The translations under genes and the position numbers were made by a program. 64,000 nucleotides of DNA, taken from positions 124,001 through 188,000 of the forward strand of contig VWYX01000908.1 in NCBI GenBank assembly GCA_013396525.1. The letters are read 5' to 3'. The notes below the pieces were generated by a model that was given only the letters and a program-made list of their open reading frames with translations, had not been told where the DNA came from and searched no databases. This document shows, piece by piece, positions 26,179 through 39,600 of the stretch. Within the stretch, counting starts at the first letter, position 1, and each line of letters opens with the position of its first letter. The stretch comes from Chaetorhynchus papuensis. Its lineage: Eukaryota; Chordata; Aves; Passeriformes; Rhipiduridae.

Positions 26179-26751
26179 TGGTGTAAATGTTTCCATTGCA
26201 GTCTCCTAAAAATATGTTAAGTTACTACTTGGGCAAGAGTATCAATAATGCAACTCCAGTTAGCAGCACACGTGGCTGCAATGACTTTTGGAGCAGGAAC
26301 TGTGCTGCTCTGCAGCAATGTGCAGTGCAGCTTTCACTGAAATGTCAGGATCTGTAAGGAATTGGCACAATAACTACAGACATGGGCAAGGATTGTAGAC
26401 AAAAATTTGAAGCAAGTGCTACTGCTCCATTCAGGCTTTTCATCTTCCTTAGCTGTATTCTGGGAATCCACTTAAAAATGCAATCTGGGTGACTGCTCCA
26501 TTAAAACACTAGTACTGATAATCTCGATATTCTAGGTTGAAAACATAGATACATTTCATTATTAGAGACTGAAAAGTACAAAAATGTCTCTGAGTATTTT
26601 GTGTCTGTATAATATGTATTGTTGTTAATATGACTCCAAATGCATTATTCAGACCAAAAAAAGATGGAACCAGAAATAGTATCCAAGAGGAGAAGCTCCT
26701 GGGGACATCACACAGTATTCTGCAGGTATCCTGCCTCTTTTACACAGCAGA

Positions 26752-27621
26752 TTAGGATGAAATAAGAAAGGCAGTAGAGAGTGTGCAGTGGATGGGCTCT
26801 GGTGTGCTGCTGAGTGAACAGTGGGAAGGGGAGGTAGCCAAGAAGCAAGAAGAGCATTTCTGGGAATAAGATCCATTTTGTTCATGCCCACAGTCAGATT
26901 CATTAGTTTTATTTTCTCATGTGTTCTTGAATTACAGACATGCAAGTACTGGAGCGATGCAGTCAGAAATGAAACTTACCACTCTGGAGGGATTTCCACA
27001 GGGACAAAATTCCGGTTGCACAAATGAACAAAAGCTGCTGCTATGGTGCAGGCAGCCCCCAAGGCCGGGGAGTCACAGGTGTCCTGTGTACACATGGTGT
27101 AGAATGGCTCAGGCTCCACCTGGGCACAAAGGGATGGGTTAGGGGAGCAGGGGGACCTGCAAGTAAGCCCAGAGGTTTGGGTTGTGTCCCCTTGCCCCTG
27201 CCTGCTTAGGACCATTCGTAAACCTTTATTCCCTTCCTAAAAGTGAGGAGGTCATTTCTGTTTCCATATTCTAGACCTCTATCCTAAAGAGTAGTGCAGT
27301 CATGCCACTACTCTGTGGATGTCAAAAACTTGCAGTTATATTTATGATGATAAAAACACTTTTTTTTCTGTCTGGATTGGTGTTTTGATTACTTCTAAAG
27401 TTCTCTGCAACTGAACTTCTCTATCCTTGCAATGGTTATGTGTCTTCCTTGGAAGAATGACACATAATTAAGACAGTGCTTCTAGCTGAAGTTCTACTTA
27501 CAACTTTGAAGCAGTTCCTAAGAAGTGAATGTGGTTCTTCAAAAAATACTTTACAGATGTTTTGCTTAGCTGTAATTGGACATGGCTTCTCTTTCTTCGG
27601 TACAAGACTGCACTTGTTCAC
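26752..27621 (-). CDS. LLTP exons 41-43: C8-like cysteine-rich domain and proposed C-terminus
   Basis: Exon 27502-27621 reads VNKCSLVPKKEKPCPITAKQ and ends LLRNCFKV. Exon 26980-27119 continues VEPEPFYTMCTQDTCDSPAL, CTIAAAFVHLC, ending FVPVEIPPE. Both are phase 0 at the join. The order of cysteines (C, C, CF, YTMC-x3-TC, AAC, HLC) fits the C8 domain that follows vWD in mucins, VWF and otogelin. The last exon is tentative: after a strong pyrimidine tract, an AG at 26810-26811 gives PPEC, STPEPIHC, then a hydrophobic end and TAA at 26752-26754. An acceptor three bases later is equally possible. Confidence 0.7.
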
Positions 27622-30600
27622 CTGGGAAAACAGAATTACTGAAGTTGATGGATTGGGGGTTTTTTTGCATACATCAGGGTAGGACAAGTTCTTCAAATTT
27701 CCAGCGTGAGCTGGTTTGAAGAAAGATATGGGCAGCTCAGTACCCTGCTCTAATGTTTATTGTTCATTACTATTGAGAGGCACCTTGCAGCTTAGACACT
27801 GTTTGCTTTTCCTATTGATTCTGTTACTCACTGAAGGATTTTGCTGTGTAGTTGCTGACATAGAAGGCAGTTGGTTAGTTCTCTTTTATGTTGACAGATC
27901 TAAGTTGCGCTTTTACCAGATCTTTCTGATGGAGAAAAAAACTTTATATCCTTGTTGGGTTATTCAAAGGTAAAGGTGGCTTTATAAAACTAACAAAATT
28001 GCACCACCAAAAAGTTTTAAGCAAGTGTAAATTGTAGTTACTTCAGTTACCAAGGAAAATGAACTGGCAGTTTAATCTATGCTAACCCTCATCCTGCAGG
28101 AGTCAGACGCTCAGTCCCCTCCTGTTGTGCAGCCCTGGCCTGGTGATGGTGGAGCTCTGCTGATGTCCTTTGCAAGGTCAGTGTGTGACAAAGGCTGATA
28201 CAAAGCTCCTAGGAGTGAGCTGCCAGTCAGAGTTTACAGTTCAGTGTAAACCCTTCCAATCAGTAGTGCAAGTGCAGCCATTCTGCCCCTAAAGAAGGGC
28301 ACTCGGGACTGCCCTGCTTCTTTATGACACTAAACTTCTTATGTATTGCTTTTAATTGATTATTTTGTTCAATGTCTCTGGGGAGTTTTGCATTTTTATG
28401 AATATATTCTATGAATAGAAGTTAATATTCGTAGCAATTAAGAAAATTGTGCCTATGATCAGTCACAATTGTGATCCTGCCTCATTATTAACATAAACAT
28501 AGGCTGCAAGCTCATTAACTGTATCTCTGCAACAGCAAGAAGTAGTAGAAGATACTTGAAGCAATTCTCTTTTACAGTAAAGTACTGACATAAAGCTGAA
28601 AATGAGATTTCTGTTTCCAAAACTCGGACATCTTCTGTGAGACAGGATAAATGGAAGAGTCACAAAATCTTTGTGGCAATAAGAGCCTTTTCTTTTTGGT
28701 AATAGATTCTTAGAAAGGATTTAGAGGATCCTGTCAAGATGGCTTGAGAGCATGTTAAGGCTACTTTTCCTTGGTTGGTTGCATTCACAAATGGTTCTGT
28801 ACAACTGCATGTTTGTGTATTTAGATTATTTTCAGATGGTGACAGAGTACATGAATTAAGCAAAGGTGTAATGTTACTGGTATAAAATTGTTATAGCAAA
28901 ACTTTTAATTATGAGAGTGAGAGGAAGTCCTTTTATGCAAGTCAGTAACTGACAGCAGCAGCTAACCTTCCAAAAAAGTCTGAATGCTTAGTGATGTGGG
29001 GATGGAGTGCAAATTTACTAGTTATTTGTTTCTAAAGTTTTGGTTTTGACTAGAGGTAAAGCAGGAAGAACAAAGAAAATTAAGAGGCTCAACATACCCA
29101 GCTAGAACTAACAGCTCTAAAGAAAACTTCAAACTGTGGCCTGAGTAATGAACATACAGATTTAACCAAGACCTGATAGCACCTGTCCCTGCATTCCAGG
29201 AAGAGGTGCTCTAAGGAGGAAAATATCAAAGATACTTGGCTCCAACTTCAGTTTCCTGTAAAAGCAGAAGCAGGAGCCACCTCTATGTTTTACCTTACCA
29301 CCTAGGCCAAAAATATTCAATGCCTCGTTACAGGGAATTCTTGAACAGTTTTTAGCAAATATGTGCAACCTTTTCCCTGATGTGCCTACACAGCAAAACA
29401 ATACAGTGTGCTGCTGTTTTCACTATCGAGCTTTAGTTCATCTAAGCCAACCCAGTGTGTCAGACATTGCCCTCTGTGCTCAGCAGCCCTGCACACAGAA
29501 GCCCCTCAGTTCATTACCTGCCAGCTGCGTGTGAACTCTTGCACATTGTCAGTGAAGGAACCACTGGGCACCATCCATTCGTTTCCAGCTTCATTGTCAT
29601 TGGTACCAAAAAGCCCAGCTGAAATACCTGGGAGGAAATTGAAATGGAATAAAATAGGAGTTATCCGGAGTAGGTGCAGGAAAATGACAGCAGCTGTCTC
29701 TGGGCTCTGATTATTCTGTGGAGCTGGGCTCAGCTCTAGTGTGGAAGAGGGGAAGCTGCCCAGCCTGCATTGCCATCTCATGTCTCAGCTGGTCATGGAC
29801 TTCTCCTGAGCACACCAAGGTATCAGATCCACTCTCTGGTAATCTTTGGGGGCTGAGTTGTAGAATAGTGTGGGGTACATGGATAGGAATGCATTCCAAG
29901 TATACCAAAAACCCTGTGAGGTTTTGGGCCTCCCTCTGTAGTTGTCTTGCAGGTCTGACAAGCTAAGCCTGCTCTAGAGCAGATTCTCAGCCAGGGTTTG
30001 GGGCTGGGCTCACTGCAGTACCTCTGCCTCTGCTTTCTGTCTGCTTTATTGCATTGAATCAACAGTAAAATATCACTTGCTGTTCTTACTGGAATGGTGC
30101 CTTCCGTGCTCTAGTTGGCAATTACTGGGAATGCCTAGGGCCACTTCCAGGGTGTGTATAAATGAAGAGGGGAAAAACAAGTGAAGGACTGCACAGATGC
30201 TGGTACTACCGGTCATACAGATAATTCAGAGATAGCAAAAATTACTAACAGCTGTATGATTAGTACTCACCATGGTGCCACCCAGCCAGAGTGACAGTAC
30301 AGAGATCATACTGAAAGTCACAAGAGACAGAAACTCCGTTGTGATCAGATATTTCTATTTTGTTGGTTCCTCGCCTTGAATTCATGGTACTGTTTTCAAG
30401 GGACTGATCCAGTACTTGGCAGTTCTCTTCCGTAAAGGAGAAGTTATACATCTTGGATATCTGTTTTAAAATGAAAATGCAGTTTCAAATCTGTCAGAGT
30501 GAAAGTTCAGTCACAGGCAAACACAGTCTGGATTTGCAGGTGGGGTGAGGCCAACTTAGTCCATAATTACAGGAATAAGAACGGGGTTGTGTTAAACTTC

Positions 30601-33600
30601 TGAAAGAGCAGAAAGCACAAAGCCTCCCTCACTGCCATTCTTTTAGACCATGTCAGAGGAAAGTTGAAAAGTTTCTTTCATATACAGAGAGCAAAGAGGC
30701 AGCCCTTGAGTTAAACTGGTTTTGCTTTGAAGAGGTATTTTCTTTTTAAGAAGTGGTTACTTTAAAGCCCTTGTCTGAGAGTGCTTCTGGTCTATGTTTT
30801 GAGCATTAATATTTTAAAAACTTCTTTTTTTTGTCAGTTGAAGAAAATTTCTGCCAAAAATAAAAAATGTTTGACTTGCTCTTCCTACCTTTAGTCGGGG
30901 GTAGATACTGATCACAGTCTGGTTCATCTCCACATACAGTGATCTTGAGTTCCTAGTTTCCTCATTTAGTATTACAGTGAAAGCATTGTGAACAAAATCC
31001 TTGGCAAGAAGTACACTGCACTTTGATGCCAAATCATACATTTTTCCATCAAAAGTCACAAGATGCTTGGTGCCCACTAACATAGCATGATCTGGAGAAT
31101 GGCATTTCAGAAGAAACATCAGTGAGTTTTCCACAGAGCAATAAATGCTCTGCATACTGCAACACACACAGCTTCTTGCTGGCATACTCTTAAAATAATT
31201 TCTCAACTTATTATTACACTGAGATTACTACACTTCCATTTTAATTAGTTACACTGTAGTTGCTCTGCAACAAAACTTTCTCAGAAACAAAGCAATTTAA
31301 TTATTTATTTTTTGTTATAGATTTACCTGAGTGCCATAAAACTTTGATAAACTTGAATTGGGATTCAAAGCTCATCTTGATTTATCGTTATACTATTTGA
31401 TAGTCATATTTATAAACACACACACTATACATTCTTAAGCAGAAAACACAAGACTGTTATCTCCAAAAACGACCCTTCCAAACCAGTGCATCAAACAGCT
31501 TCAGTCCAGGAACCCCTGCTGATCATCACTCAGCTGATTCGGTCACTAGGACCTACTCTCAGAGCCTGCTGTTGTGTCTCTGTCTATGGGGAGGAAACCA
31601 TTAAAAAGGGTTTTCTGGAAAAGCCGTTCTCTGTAAGGGACAGTTGGGAGTGTTAGTGCATTCCTTTAGCATTTAGCAATACTTTTACAGGCAATACTGT
31701 CTGAAGTTTTAATAGGGCTGAGCTTGCTCATCCTAGAGGCAGCAGAGGTGAAGGCACCAGTTTCCAAGTCTCTCTGCCAGGACACAGAGCCAACAGCTAT
31801 GACTGGCACTGAACCATAGTATCAGCTCACAGGAGCATATGGATAAGGCAGATAAATGCCACCTGCTGATTTCTAGTCTCAAGAGTAGAAGTGTAAGAAG
31901 TTGCAAAATTTACATTAAGAATATTAAGTAGAGCAGTGTTACTGCATGTCAGCTTTGCCCAGAGTGTTGATCTTACACATACCATCAGTGTCTTACAAGA
32001 AAGAATATATGTAAGTTTATAGGAAAATTATTAATTAGCAACCATCTCTATGTGAACTACTATTCCAAATATGAATTTTAAAAGAAAGAATGAAGTGGAA
32101 ATAGAGCCGGCTACAAAACAAAGCAGCACTTTGAAAGGGCTTACATTCAAAGGGGCTCTCCATCATCCTCCGTTTGAATCTATAGTACTCTGCAAGCATG
32201 TTGAGATTGTAGAGGTCTTGCAGAGGCCTCATTAGTTTTTCTCCAATGAGGTAAGTAGTAACATTTCCCAGCTGCAGGGACAGGTCTGCTTTAGGCAGTA
32301 CTGGCAGTTTTCCTGCCACGGAACAGTTCCTGTAGAATACAAAGAGAACACCCCTTACCTGCTGAACTGATGAAATGCTGTTGTTTTATTATTAGAAATA
32401 TGGAAGTGAAATATTCATAAGAACTGCAGTCTCCTTAGAACAGCAAAACACAACCCTACTCTGGCCAAGAGCTGCACTGCCCCAGGCCATCTCGGGCCAG
32501 TTATCAGTTACTGATAGCCTGTTTGCTGCCCAGTAGCTCCTTTCAAACAAAGTCGGGCCTGGCAGCCAACAGAAATAAACATTAGGATGTGATGTGCCCA
32601 AAGCAAAGAGTGGTTGGGTGGCTGTCCAGAACCTGCAGCTGCAAACTGACAGGAAGACTAACTGTGCACATACCCATTTAGAACACTGCCCAGAGCAGGG
32701 ATCCTGCAGAAGCACCAGTTACCAGTTACCTGGGTGAAAAACTGTACAGGTTCAGCAAGGGCTTCCGGATCTTGCTCACGGCTCTGGAAAACGTGGCCTC
32801 TGCCCACCTGAGCACCTGCTGTGTAGCCTGTTGGAGAGTCAAGAGATTACAAAACCAATTTCAGTATGGCTTCAGGGCAGGATCAGTATTTGCAGGTGAG
32901 TTTTAAATAAATGTGAAATACCACTTTAGTCTCTCTTTCATTTGTCACCTGCCCGCCAGCGTCTTGTCATGTAGAGGTTAATATCCAGAGGACAGACTCT
33001 AGTCACAACACCAACAAATAATGGACAGAAATATATTCTTCCCAAATAACATTACTCAGAGTATACCAATACTTCACTAAGTTGATGTGCTTCAGTAGCT
33101 TGGAAAAGGCTGGTATCTTTACTAATATAAATTGGCCTCATATCTTTTTTGCTTTTCATTTCAACTAGAAGAGCCCAGATTTATTTGTACACTGTTATTG
33201 GAATCACAATTCCTCCTCTCTATTGAAGCAAAGTAAAAGCTACAGGAATCACAGGTTACTGCTACTGTGATTTCAACCAGAATTAGTAAAACAACCTCTC
33301 ACTCTAGCTGGAAAAGTACTCTTTCAAAGCAGGAACAAATATTGCAAGAACAGTAAATCAGCTTTATGTGGCAAGATAACTACACTATTTCCATAAACAA
33401 AAATAGTTAACTGTTTCTGTGTAGTTCAAAGCTGAGACTTAAATTTGTAGGCCTTGTCTTTCAAAGCATTAGAAATGGAGAATTGAGTTATACCAACCAT
33501 ATCCAAGCCTGCTTTCACAACCTTTAATGCCACCTGGACTGGTTCCATTAGCCACACATCTTTTAAAATCTTGGGCAAGAAAGCCTGGATCTTCTTCATG

Positions 33601-36600
33601 TACTCTTCTGTCTTCCCTTTCCAGACTTCATCCAGTGGCTTCAAGGTTACATCGTAGTAGGCATCCTTCAAAGTTGCTAATGGCTCTGAAGCAAACACAT
33701 CAGTGAGACAAACCTTGCCTGGTTTGGTACCAAGTGGCTCTTTGCTTGTTTGTTTCCACCCAACTTCCAGCATAAGTGCAGGAGGGGCACAGAAAAATGG
33801 AAGAGGCAGCTGTGTTTCCATGGCAGTCAGGCACATTGCAGAGCTGTGACCTGAAAGAGGCATTAGCACTAACCCTGACCCCCTTACAAATACATTGCTG
33901 CTGTCCAAAAGGAACAGGAGGGATACTCTGCAATGTGCCTCCATCAGAGCTGTACTGCACAAACTGCACCTGCTGAGCAACAGGACAGTTTGGTCACAGC
34001 TGATTTCAAGCATGGTATATCAACTAAATCCAGCCTTTGAGTGGGAAGAGCCTGAAGCTAAGTGAGCTTAAGCTCAAAGTGAGTTTTTACCCTTGTGAGA
34101 AATGAAGGTTCTTGCAGCTAATTCCAGCTGACCACATTTCTCAAAGGTTTCCATATGGGCCACAGTCCAGCTGAACAGTGAATTAGTGGCTACTGGATAG
34201 GCTTGGATAAAAACAGATCAAGTGAAATCCGATTAGTACAGGCATTAAAAACTCAAGGATGGATATGAACAGCCCTTTGGGAGGAAAGGCTTGCCAGGGA
34301 ACTGTTGGCAGAAATACTTCAGCTTGGGAATTAAGGGCTCTGTTCTCATTGTGTTGAACCCAGCCTCCTATGAGCAAGAAAAAGCCTCACCACTGATTTC
34401 ATTAGAAAGGTGCTCACAGAGAGCCTTCTCAGAGCTTATTGCATCAAGACTCCCACTGTGTACACTGAGAGCCAAGGTCAGCACTTTTTCCTAGATCAAA
34501 ATAGAAACCCTTGTGCTGTTCAGTACGTTCAATGGTTTACAGTCAAGTTTGGTTTGCCCTGCACTGACATTGTCCCTATTCTTGCTTTGCACTGCTTTGC
34601 TTACTTTGTAATTCATTCAGCATTTGCTGGACAAGGTCTTGAATTTTCTCCAGATAAAGTGGGATCTTTCTTCTCAGAACGTGCCCAATTCCACTTTGCT
34701 TCCACACCTGGGTGACAGCTCTGCCCCCACTGTGCAGGAGCCCTGCTGCCCTTTGCAAGGCCACCGAAGGCCAGCCAGCCACTTCAGACAGGAAACCAAC
34801 ATGCTGCACCTACAGTGGTTCCAAAAAAGAAGCAATTTCAAAACACACAGTGATCTCAAGCAAAGCTTTGACTTCATTGCAAGGCAATTCTGACTCTGTT
34901 GGGGCAGAGATACAGGATCTCCACCATAAAACATGCTTTTTGTCTCTCTATGAGTCACAGGTCAGCACAGGAGTAATCATTGAAATGTTTGAGCAAAACA
35001 AAACAGCTGCAGGCAATAAAACGATGTTTAATTAACACTGCATGAACACTTCATGGTGTTTTCATAGATCAGGTACAGATACTTACTGTTCTCCTGAATC
35101 TCCACAGGTTTCCATCAAACTTCTTTATCTTCTCTATCAGTTTGGCTTTCAAAAGGCTCCCAATTTCATTAAGCTTGTTCTGTGAGATTATTAAAACCTT
35201 GAATTCATTACTTAAAATTGCTTGTGCTGGATCCAAATCATTCAAAGTTTGTACTAGTTTAAATGCCAGCAAACACCCACAGTGGGCTCACATTTCTTAG
35301 GGGAAACAACTTCTGCATTATTCAGTGGATAGAAATGGGAACAGAAAAGTCAAACCATGAAAAGCAGAAAGCCCCCCCCCCCCAAGCAGAGAGTATGTGA
35401 AACCCTATTAAAAGTGAAAGCACATTCAGGATTCTAATAATTCGTTTTGTAACCAACACACTGAGCAGTTACTGCTGCTTTCAGTTTATTTCCTTACCCT
35501 CCTCAGAGGATCCACCCTTTAGAAGAGGCTCCTGTATTTTCTATCTCTAGGCATGGCTGAACATCTTCATTCTCACCGTGGTAACTTTCCACATCAACGT
35601 GAAAATAATTTTAAAATTGCATCATTTTTCCTGGTTACTCACCAAGATTCACACCTGAAGACTACATCGAAGGTACTCCATCAAAATGACAAAATCAAAT
35701 ATTGTTCTGGGAAAATCACGCTGCAGTTAGCAGCCACTCAAGGGCCTCACCTCAGCCTTAAGAACTGGATCTCCACATCCATGCACTAGAAAACTCAAGC
35801 TTCCATTAGCGGCTGCTAGAGTCACTTGTCCCACGTTTTCCTGCCTTTCACCATTGATGCTGAGATAGGTGTTAATGACAGCCATCTGTTGCCCATCAGA
35901 ACAAGCACTGACTTCCATTCCTTCTTCCAAATCCCCTTAGGGAAAGAAAAGAGAGCAATACATTCACAGGAACACTGACAGGCATTGTTTCAAAGCCAGC
36001 TTTTAATTACCTAGGTGATCAATCAGAGTCTAAGTGTGTTAGGTGTGGAGGAAAAAAATCAAAACCCAAGAGATAAACAGGAGAAAATTAGATCAGTGTC
36101 GGGGTCTGATCTCCCTCCTCTGTGTGGCTTGTGAATGAATTACAAATACAGATTTGCTATTGCAATAAGAAGCACTGGATTAATGTAAATCTAAATCTCT
36201 CAGTCACACTGATTTACAGGCCTTTTCTTCTACTTTAGTCTTCACTGTCCTTTGTTGCAGATGTTTCCAAACTGCTCAGCCCTGAAATGAAAGCCTGTCA
36301 GTTCCACCCACCACACACACAAGTAATTTCTACAGAAGCACTGATGAGCATAAACAAATGGTTGGCAAAGTGCACATAGAATCTGGGTAGAGAGCTGAGT
36401 TGAGTCATTTCTACAAACTTCTGACTTCAGTGATTCACAGACTAATGGTCCTAATCTCAAAAACATCATAGCACTTACAGGTGAAGACATGAACATGAGA
36501 GAAACTCCCCTGCAGAAGTGTGGGATGGCAAATCCTTAATGAAACAAGGGCTGGGATTGTCAGTAACATGAGTTCGAGACAACTGGAATGCCACCAAATC

Positions 36601-39600
36601 TACTTGGTTTGCACCCAACTGTAATGTAGCTGAAAATACCTCCCAAACTGACCTTCATAACAAATTTTAAGCTTCACCTTTTCTTTATCTGAAAGACCAT
36701 AGCATGAATGAACCGAGCTAGCTCAGCACTAGAGACAGGGCCTTTCTTCCTGTCTCTTCATAGCAGCTGGGAGTCACAGAATAGCTCCAGTTGGAAGGGA
36801 AGCATAAGGATCATCAAGTCCAGCTCCCTGCTCTTTGCAGGATGACTTAAAGTTAAGTGCTGTGGCTGAGAGCATTGTCAGTGAGGAACGTACCTTTCAG
36901 ATAGCCCATGTAGTACTGAAAACACTCCTTTCCTTTCGAAGCAGCTACTTTTACTTTCTCTTTCTGATCAATAATCCCCTCCACCAGGATTTGGCTCTGG
37001 ACAGATGAGGAAGCAGCAGTTCCTGTCAGGCCTAGCCAAATATCTTCAAAGGCTCTTAACTGCAGCCATAAAGGAAAAACATTTATTCAAAGCCACCACA
37101 CAGAATTAATGATCGTTCAGAGATGGTGCTCAAATATTTGTGCTTCCCACAAAAGGGTAAGTGGTGAGGGAGATGTTTCCCAATGCTCGTGCACTATGCA
37201 GGAGTTACACTGAGAGGCACAAGCATCAGAGCGATTGGCCCAGGAGCTGAATGACTGGATAGCAAGAGGCTTGTGGACAAATTTTTAATGGAAGCAATGA
37301 AAGAAACAATGTCCCAGTCAGCTTTCTTTGAGGCTGCTAATTTGTGCCATTTATTCCAAAACACAGAATAAAGCAAGCTCATGCAGAGCAGCTGATACTT
37401 GTTTCATCTCTCTCCTCTCTAAAGAGAAAGGGATGGAAAAATAATTTAGTATTTGTTACTGGTTAAATCATCATAATAATATTGTTAAGGGATGGTCTGT
37501 TGTCTCAGTTAGTGCCTGACTACCCATATTCCTGCTAATGAAGAGTTTGGATGATGCTGACCCCGTTAGTTTTCTGCCTCACTCTGTTGTCTCCATCTGC
37601 CTCTCCACCATATTGATTTCACAGGAAATTAAAAGCAAATGCAAATTGGGCAGGAGAGGGGGACAGAAAAAGGAAGAGATTTGTCTCAGAATGAGCATTA
37701 CATGAGCTGTTCTGTGCCTTTTTTAGTTCTTTTTTTTTTTTGCCAGTTCTTTTTTCTGGCAAATGATGTTTTGTATAAGCATTGTATTTTGTTTCCCTCT
37801 TTCTTCTGATGAGGTGAAAACCCCATACCTCACACAACAGAGCAGTTATGCTGAAGGGGAGTTATAACAGCACACAACCTCTTAAAATTGATACACTCCA
37901 CTAGAAACACGCTTATTTTATTTGTGACAGCTCTGCAGAGAACTAATGTTGGTGCCTTCCTTTGTCTGTCTGTCACGTCACATGGACACTGCCTAACTGC
38001 TGCTCTGGAGACAGCCCTAAAGAAACCAGGAGTGTTCTGTGTTGCCTGCTGTTTTACAGTCACTGCCTGCACCTGATCCGTTTGGGAGATAGATGGCAGC
38101 AGGCCTTTAAAAACCAAACCCCAGTGCAAGTAAAATAAAATAGTAACTCACTTCAATTTCCAAAGAATAGTTCTTCACATCAGCAGTGCTCTGATTCTTT
38201 ATGGATACTCCAATCAACCCCTCATCTCTCCCCTGACCAGCAAGGTGGAATCTCCCCTCTGACTGCAAAATGATGTCATCTTTGTTGAGCTGGTGCTTTC
38301 CAGATAAAATAATTGCCTAAGTATGCACAAAAAAGGTGTTAAAGCTTCCCAATTCTTCCAGACAAATGGGCTCTGCTTTGAGTAGTGAGAAGTTGTACAG
38401 TGGCAACATTCTCATGAAATTACACCACGAACAAAACTTGTAGTTTCAGAAACCAGCACACCCTCCTGCTCCTCACAGCACTATCTTCATTACATCTTCA
38501 GTTTCTGTGCTATAACACAGCATGTTCTGTGATTACAGCTGGAGACCAGAGGAACAGTTGCAAGAGAACTATATTTTGTTAAAATGTTCAATGTTTTTTG
38601 CTCCTACATTTCTCAGCTACTCTAGCCAGACATTTTGATAAAGTTGGGGGTGCATGGGAGACGAGGTCAATATTGTCCTGGTTTCAACTGGGATAGAGTT
38701 AATTTCTTCTCAATAGCTGTTACAGTGCTGAGTTTTGGATTTGGAATGGGAATGGGGTTGGTTATACCCTGATGTTTTGGGTTTTGCTCAGTTGTGTTTA
38801 TCCTAAGTCAAGGACTTTTATGTGCGTTTGTCTCCTGCTCTGCCAGTGAGGAGGTGCACAAAAGCACAGCTGGGACAGGTGACCCAACCTGGCCAAAGGT
38901 ATATTCCACAGCACAGAATATCATCTCCAGCACATAAACTGGGAGGGGGGGGGTTACCCAGAAGGGGCAAATTGGGTTTGGGAAGGGGGGTCTGGCATCA
39001 GGCAGCAGGTGATGAGCAAATTGTGTTGTGCACCATTTTGTTTAGTTTTTTTCCTTTTTATTATTATTACTACTACTACTGGTAGTAGTATTAACTACTA
39101 TTATTGTATCTTACTTTGTTTTCGATTATTAAACTGTTCTTATCTCAACATACAAGTTTTACCTTTGAGGGGGTTGAGTGAGTGTCTGCGGTGCTTAATT
39201 TCCAGCTGGGCCTAAACCATGATGCCTTTGAAGAGGTGATCCAAAAACACAGAGGCACCTGCTTTTGGAGTGACATGTATATACATTCTTTGCATTATAG
39301 ACACCTCCTATCACAGCTTGGTCTGGGAAAAAGCTTTCCTGTTGCTAACAGAGCGTGACCTGCTCTGACAGTAAAGAAGGAAACCAAGATGTGTTTCAGC
39401 CACTGGAAACTTGAGAGAGACATTTATTTCAAGTTCCAAGTTCTGTGTTTGTTGTGAGTCTCTACAAGCAGCTCTGAGGTCCAGCATGCACCTAAGGAAG
39501 ATCATGGATGGGCCTTCAGTTCATGTGTGTAATAGAAAAATAGGGTTGTGTTACAGTTCAAAAATCCATCAACTACCAGCAGAGCATTTATAAAAACCAG

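Noticed and set aside
26649..26745. Alternative last LLTP exon using an AG nearer 26,735
   Set aside because: The region gives readable tails, but its pyrimidine tract is weaker than the one before 26,810, and one of the acceptors creates an immediate stop. Kept only as a possibility.
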